From Betaproteobacteria bacterium (lineage in GTDB: Bacteria; Pseudomonadota; Gammaproteobacteria; Burkholderiales; Burkholderiaceae_C), in NCBI GenBank assembly GCA_005882155.1, contig VBCQ01000292.1:1-8715 (forward strand): DNA of 8,715 nt. The letters are read 5' to 3'. Below are positions 6,855-8,715 of the stretch, piece by piece; position 1 is the stretch's first letter; the number at the start of each line of letters is the position of its first letter. Made by a program: the position numbers and the translations under genes. The notes beneath the pieces were generated by a model, which was not told the DNA's origin, made no database searches, and was given only the letters and a program-made list of their open reading frames with translations.

Positions 6855-7256
6855 TTGACCCTTGATCGCGTCGAGCATCATTCGCACGTCGTGATTGATG
6901 AAGCGCAGCGTCGCTTCGACCTTCACCGAGTTGTCGACGAAGTTCGCGCGCTCGCGGTCCATGTCCACGGTGTTGCGATCGAGGTTGGTCTGGCTCGGCG
7001 TCGCGTAGAGCAGGTTCGGCTCGATGCGTGCGCCGGCGCTTCCCGCGAGATGGCCGGCCTGGCTGACCGTCAGCGCGCGTGCAGGTTGATTTGAGCCCGT
7101 CGCTTCTTTCAGCGCCTGCGCGAAATTCATGTCGCGAGCGACATAGCCCGGCGTGTCGGCGTTGGCGATGTTGCTGGCGATCAGTCGCTGGCGCTCGGCG
7201 CGCAGGCTGAGGGCCTGGCCGTGAAAGGCGAGCGAATCAGTAAGACGGTTGAGCAT
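6852..7256 (-). CDS. flgB: FlgB, proximal rod protein
   Basis: FlgB is a proximal-rod subunit at the base of the axial structure and the first gene of this operon. The 134-residue protein has the family length. It begins MLNRLTDSLAFHGQALSLRA, followed by ERQRLIASNIANADTPGYVA (21-40), the FlgB form of the axial motif, and ARDMNFAQAL. The C-terminus (NTVDMDRERANFVDNSVKVE, then MMLDAIKG) is also typical. The frame stays open upstream to about 7580, but the extra residues show no family resemblance and lie opposite flgA. The ATG at 7256-7254 has GAAGGA five bases upstream and gives the canonical N-terminus. It diverges from flgA across a 145-nt regulatory region. Confidence 0.97.
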   Translation of the reverse strand: MLNRLTDSLAFHGQALSLRAERQRLIASNIANADTPGYVARDMNFAQALKEATGSNQPARALTVSQAGHLAGSAGARIEPNLLYATPSQTNLDRNTVDMDRERANFVDNSVKVEATLRFINHDVRMMLDAIKGQ

Positions 7257-7401
7257 GTAAATCCTTCTCGGGCACGAGGCCCACGAAGCCGATGTGAAGG
7301 CATTGTGGTGAGGGGTCGTCAAAACATAAGCGGGAATAAGCGCGGGATTGGCCGCCAATTCGGCGCTCTGCGGCGTGTGCTCGGCCTCTACATTCGTGCT
7401 C
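7257..7401. promoter_or_regulatory. Divergent flgB/flgA intergenic regulatory region
   Basis: This is the only sizeable spacer upstream of the long flgB-J operon, so its promoter should be here, along with one for flgA. It is less GC-rich around 7317-7340 than its surroundings. It contains tandem ATAAGCG copies at 7326-7332 and 7336-7342, exactly ten bases apart, and a 13-bp palindrome ATTGGC-C-GCCAAT at 7347-7359. I cannot place a convincing sigma-70, sigma-28 or sigma-54 core promoter for either direction. The location is a firm inference; the exact promoter elements are not resolved. Confidence 0.6.
7327..7368 (-). promoter_or_regulatory. Candidate FlhDC-type box (degenerate inverted half-sites)
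   Basis: On the minus strand, a half-site ending AATTGGCG (7368-7353) is followed by a 10-nt spacer and an opposing half-site beginning CGCTTATT (7342-7327). Compared with the enteric FlhD4C2 consensus as I remember it (AAYGSN2-3AAATARCG, N10-12, inverted repeat), about 8 and 9 of 13 defined positions match. Spacing, orientation and position upstream of flgB fit a class II flagellar promoter. The match is weak enough that chance cannot be excluded. Confidence 0.3.
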
Positions 7402-8124
7402 ATGGAAACCTTGGGGTCACTGTTGTTTCGCCTCGTCTGCATGCTGGCGCTGGTCGCTGCAATGTTCATCAGTGCATCGCCGGCGAACGCGGCCGAGACG
7501 CTCGAAGCCGGCCTCGAACAACAAGTGCGCGCGCTCGCGCTCGCGAGCACGCGCCACGCGGGCGTGAGCCGCGTCGACATCGAGGTCGGCCAGCTCGACC
7601 CGCGATTGCGCCTGGCGCCATGTCAGCGCGTCGAACCGTACCTGCCCGCGAACACGCGCTTGTGGGGCAAGTCGCGCATCGGCTTGCGCTGCACACAAGG
7701 GCCGACCGCGTGGAACGTCTATCTGCCGATCACGATCAAGGTCTACGGCCGCGCGCTGGTCAGCACGTCGCCGCTTGCCGCCGGCAGCGTGATCATTGCG
7801 GCCGACGTGATTCAAGCCGAGGTCGATCTGGCCGAAGACACATCGGTGGCCGTGGCCGATGAGAGCCTCGCGGTCGGCCGAACCTTGGCTCGTTCGCTGA
7901 GCCCGGGTCAAAGCCTGCGCCAGAGTCACCTGAAGCTGCGCCAATGGTTCGCTGCGGGTGAAACGGTGAAAGTCGTCGCGATGGGACCGGGCTTCAGCGT
8001 GGCCGGCGAGGGCCAGGCGATCACCCCGGGCATCGAAGGCCAACCCGCGCGTGTTCGCACTGAAAGCGGGCGCGTGCTCACCGGGGTGCCGGTGGGCGAG
8101 CACCGCATGGAGCTGGCACTGTGA
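7402..8124 (+). CDS. flgA: FlgA, P-ring assembly chaperone
   Basis: FlgA is a periplasmic chaperone needed for FlgI to assemble into the P-ring. The 240-residue precursor has a Sec signal peptide: METLGSLLFR, a hydrophobic run at about 11-25 and a likely cut after A30 or A31 (ANA/AETLE). The N-terminal domain has LDPRLRLAPCQRVEPYLP (65-82) and GLRCTQG, the conserved FlgA cysteine pair (C74, C97). A SAF-type region covers about 118-180 (LAAGSVIIAADV, SLSPGQSLRQSHLK). The C-terminus has the conserved ETVKVVAMGPGFSVAGEGQA (187-206). I chose ATG 7402 because it gives a normal signal peptide. A TTG start at 7348 is possible in frame but adds unlikely residues. No Shine-Dalgarno precedes 7402, so the start is less certain than the identity. 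Confidence 0.93.
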   Translation: METLGSLLFRLVCMLALVAAMFISASPANAAETLEAGLEQQVRALALASTRHAGVSRVDIEVGQLDPRLRLAPCQRVEPYLPANTRLWGKSRIGLRCTQGPTAWNVYLPITIKVYGRALVSTSPLAAGSVIIAADVIQAEVDLAEDTSVAVADESLAVGRTLARSLSPGQSLRQSHLKLRQWFAAGETVKVVAMGPGFSVAGEGQAITPGIEGQPARVRTESGRVLTGVPVGEHRMELAL

Positions 8125-8152
8125 ACATTCAGAGGCGGGTGCGAAAAAAGCC

Positions 8153-8179
8153 TAAAGTCACGCGGACACCGGCCGATAC
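8153..8179 (+). promoter_or_regulatory. Sigma-28 (FliA) promoter of flgM
   Basis: TAAAGTCA at 8153-8160 and GCCGATAC at 8172-8179 are separated by exactly 11 bases. The enteric sigma-28 consensus is TAAAGTTT-N11-GCCGATAA, so 13 of 16 positions match with perfect spacing. It lies 51 bases before the flgM ATG, in the flgA-flgM gap. Initiation would be expected about 6-8 bases after the -10 element, near 8186. This makes flgM a late gene under control of the sigma factor it inhibits. Confidence 0.88.
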
Positions 8180-8186
8180 ACAGTCC

Positions 8187-8234
8187 ATGTTGAACGGGTC
8201 GGGACTCGTGCCCGCCCATTGGAGAACGTCATGA
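8187..8234 (+). CDS. Possible 15-codon leader ORF overlapping the flgM start
   Basis: ATG at 8187 opens a 15-codon frame (MLNGSGLVPAHWRTS) whose TGA (8232-8234) overlaps the flgM ATG as ATGA. Its start is almost exactly where the sigma-28 promoter should initiate, so it would be leaderless on that transcript. No Shine-Dalgarno precedes it. The geometry is seen directly. Whether it is translated is unknown, and a chance ORF remains more likely than not. Confidence 0.25.
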   Translation: MLNGSGLVPAHWRTS

Positions 8235-8539
8235 AGATCGGTAGCCCCGCAGACAAACCCCCCGTCGCCCCGGCCCCCGCCGCGGGCCGCGCCGCGGGCG
8301 ATGCGAGCAAGACCGCCGCCACACCGGGCAGCGCCGAGCCGAGCGCACAAGTCGACATCTCCAACACGGCTGCCACGCTGATGTCGGGGGTGGATGGCGC
8401 CACGTCCGAATTCGATTCCGAGAAGGTCGCGCGCATCACGCAAGCGATCGCCGACGGCAAGTTCACCGTGAACCCCGAAGCGATTGCCGACAAGCTGATT
8501 GCGAACGCACAAGAACTGCTCGGCAAGGCATCGCACTGA
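8231..8539 (+). CDS. flgM: FlgM, anti-sigma-28 factor
   Basis: FlgM binds sigma-28 (FliA) in the cytoplasm and blocks late flagellar genes until the finished hook-basal body exports it. The 102-residue protein has the expected layout. A Pro/Ala-rich, probably disordered N-terminus (1-40) is followed by VDISNTAATLMSG, the link to the sigma-binding half. The conserved C-terminal helices contain SEKVARITQAIADGKFTVNP (63-82) and EAIADKLIANAQELL. The ATG at 8231 has GGAGA five bases upstream; an in-frame TTG at 8219 is ignored for that reason. A sigma-28 promoter lies just upstream. A 16-nt gap to flgN suggests cotranscription, as in other flgMN units. Confidence 0.95.
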   Translation: MKIGSPADKPPVAPAPAAGRAAGDASKTAATPGSAEPSAQVDISNTAATLMSGVDGATSEFDSEKVARITQAIADGKFTVNPEAIADKLIANAQELLGKASH

Positions 8540-8555
8540 CCACTCCAAGCTCCGC

Positions 8556-8715
8556 ATGACCGCACCCCTGCTCTCTCCAGGCGACCCGGCGCTCGAAGAC
8601 ACGCTGGCCGCCGTCGAACACCGGCTCAGCGCCTTGGGTGAAGCGCTGCGCGCGCGCGACGTCGACGCCATCGATCACCATTCCACCGAGCTGCACACCG
8701 CGCTCGCACGCGCCG
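8556..8715 (+). CDS. flgN: FlgN, export chaperone for FlgK/FlgL (N-terminus only)
   Basis: FlgN is a cytoplasmic chaperone that delivers FlgK and FlgL to the flagellar export apparatus. Only 53 codons are visible, and the gene continues past the right edge. The fragment (MTAPLLSPGDPALEDTLAAV ... RLSALGEALRARDVDAID) is helical, with the leucine/alanine heptad-like pattern and the L-x-x-G-E-A-L-x-x-R-D-x-x-A-I layout common in FlgN-family N-termini. The assignment also rests on position: flgN follows flgM in many proteobacteria, and its client flgK is at the other end of this window. It starts 16 nt after the flgM stop. No clear Shine-Dalgarno is seen and no other in-frame start lies in the gap, so coupling to flgM is likely. 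Confidence 0.8.
   Translation, partial: MTAPLLSPGDPALEDTLAAVEHRLSALGEALRARDVDAIDHHSTELHTALARA

Noticed and set aside
7266..7282. Small GC hairpins (CTCG-GGCA-CGAG and GGGC-ACGAG-GCCC) before flgB
   Set aside because: Only four-bp stems that exclude each other; expected by chance in GC-rich DNA.
7317..7322. TTGACG on the minus strand as a sigma-70 -35 box for flgB
   Set aside because: At 16-18 bases downstream there is no TATAAT-like element; the nearest candidate, CACAAT, is only nine bases away.
7257..7580. N-terminal extension of flgB by about 108 codons
   Set aside because: The frame is open but the added residues do not resemble FlgB, overlap flgA, and ignore the good GAAGGA site before the ATG at 7256.
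7417..8103. Antisense ORF (228 codons) opposite flgA
   Set aside because: flgA on the plus strand has clear family motifs and a signal peptide; the reverse frame has none.

Overview
The window is a compact, GC-rich flagellar locus. Gene order, protein signatures and a sigma-28-type promoter all point to a betaproteobacterium, most likely Burkholderiales. This lineage call is inference from gene order and protein style; no rRNA or other marker is present. I see no mobile elements, tRNAs, CRISPR arrays or foreign-looking genes, and no stretch of 300 bases without a gene.

Minus strand, read from right to left: flgB (7256-6852), flgC, flgD, flgE, flgF, flgG, flgH, flgI and flgJ (1103-246) form one tightly packed operon. 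It encodes, in order of assembly, the proximal rod (FlgB, FlgC, FlgF), hook cap (FlgD), hook (FlgE), distal rod (FlgG), outer-membrane L-ring lipoprotein (FlgH), periplasmic P-ring (FlgI) and the rod cap/peptidoglycan hydrolase (FlgJ). Gaps are 0-39 nt. After a 97-nt gap holding a 14-bp perfect hairpin, flgK (hook-filament junction) begins at 148 and runs off the left edge.

Plus strand, read from left to right: flgA (P-ring chaperone, 7402-8124) diverges from flgB across a 145-nt regulatory region. It is followed by flgM (anti-sigma-28, 8231-8539) and the start of flgN (chaperone for FlgK/FlgL, 8556 to the edge). A near-consensus sigma-28 promoter lies between flgA and flgM. This is the classic checkpoint: FlgM holds sigma-28 until the hook-basal body built by the minus-strand genes can export it, after which sigma-28 drives late genes and flgM itself.

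The system is well known, and I find no undescribed system here. The points worth a second look are small. They are a hairpin that puts the flgI ribosome-binding site in its loop directly before the start codon, a possible leaderless 15-codon ORF ending in ATGA on the flgM start, a FlgD that seems to lack part of its Ig-like domain, a FlgI with one cysteine instead of the enteric pair, a degenerate FlhDC-box-like palindrome between flgA and flgB, and the flgJ-flgK hairpin.
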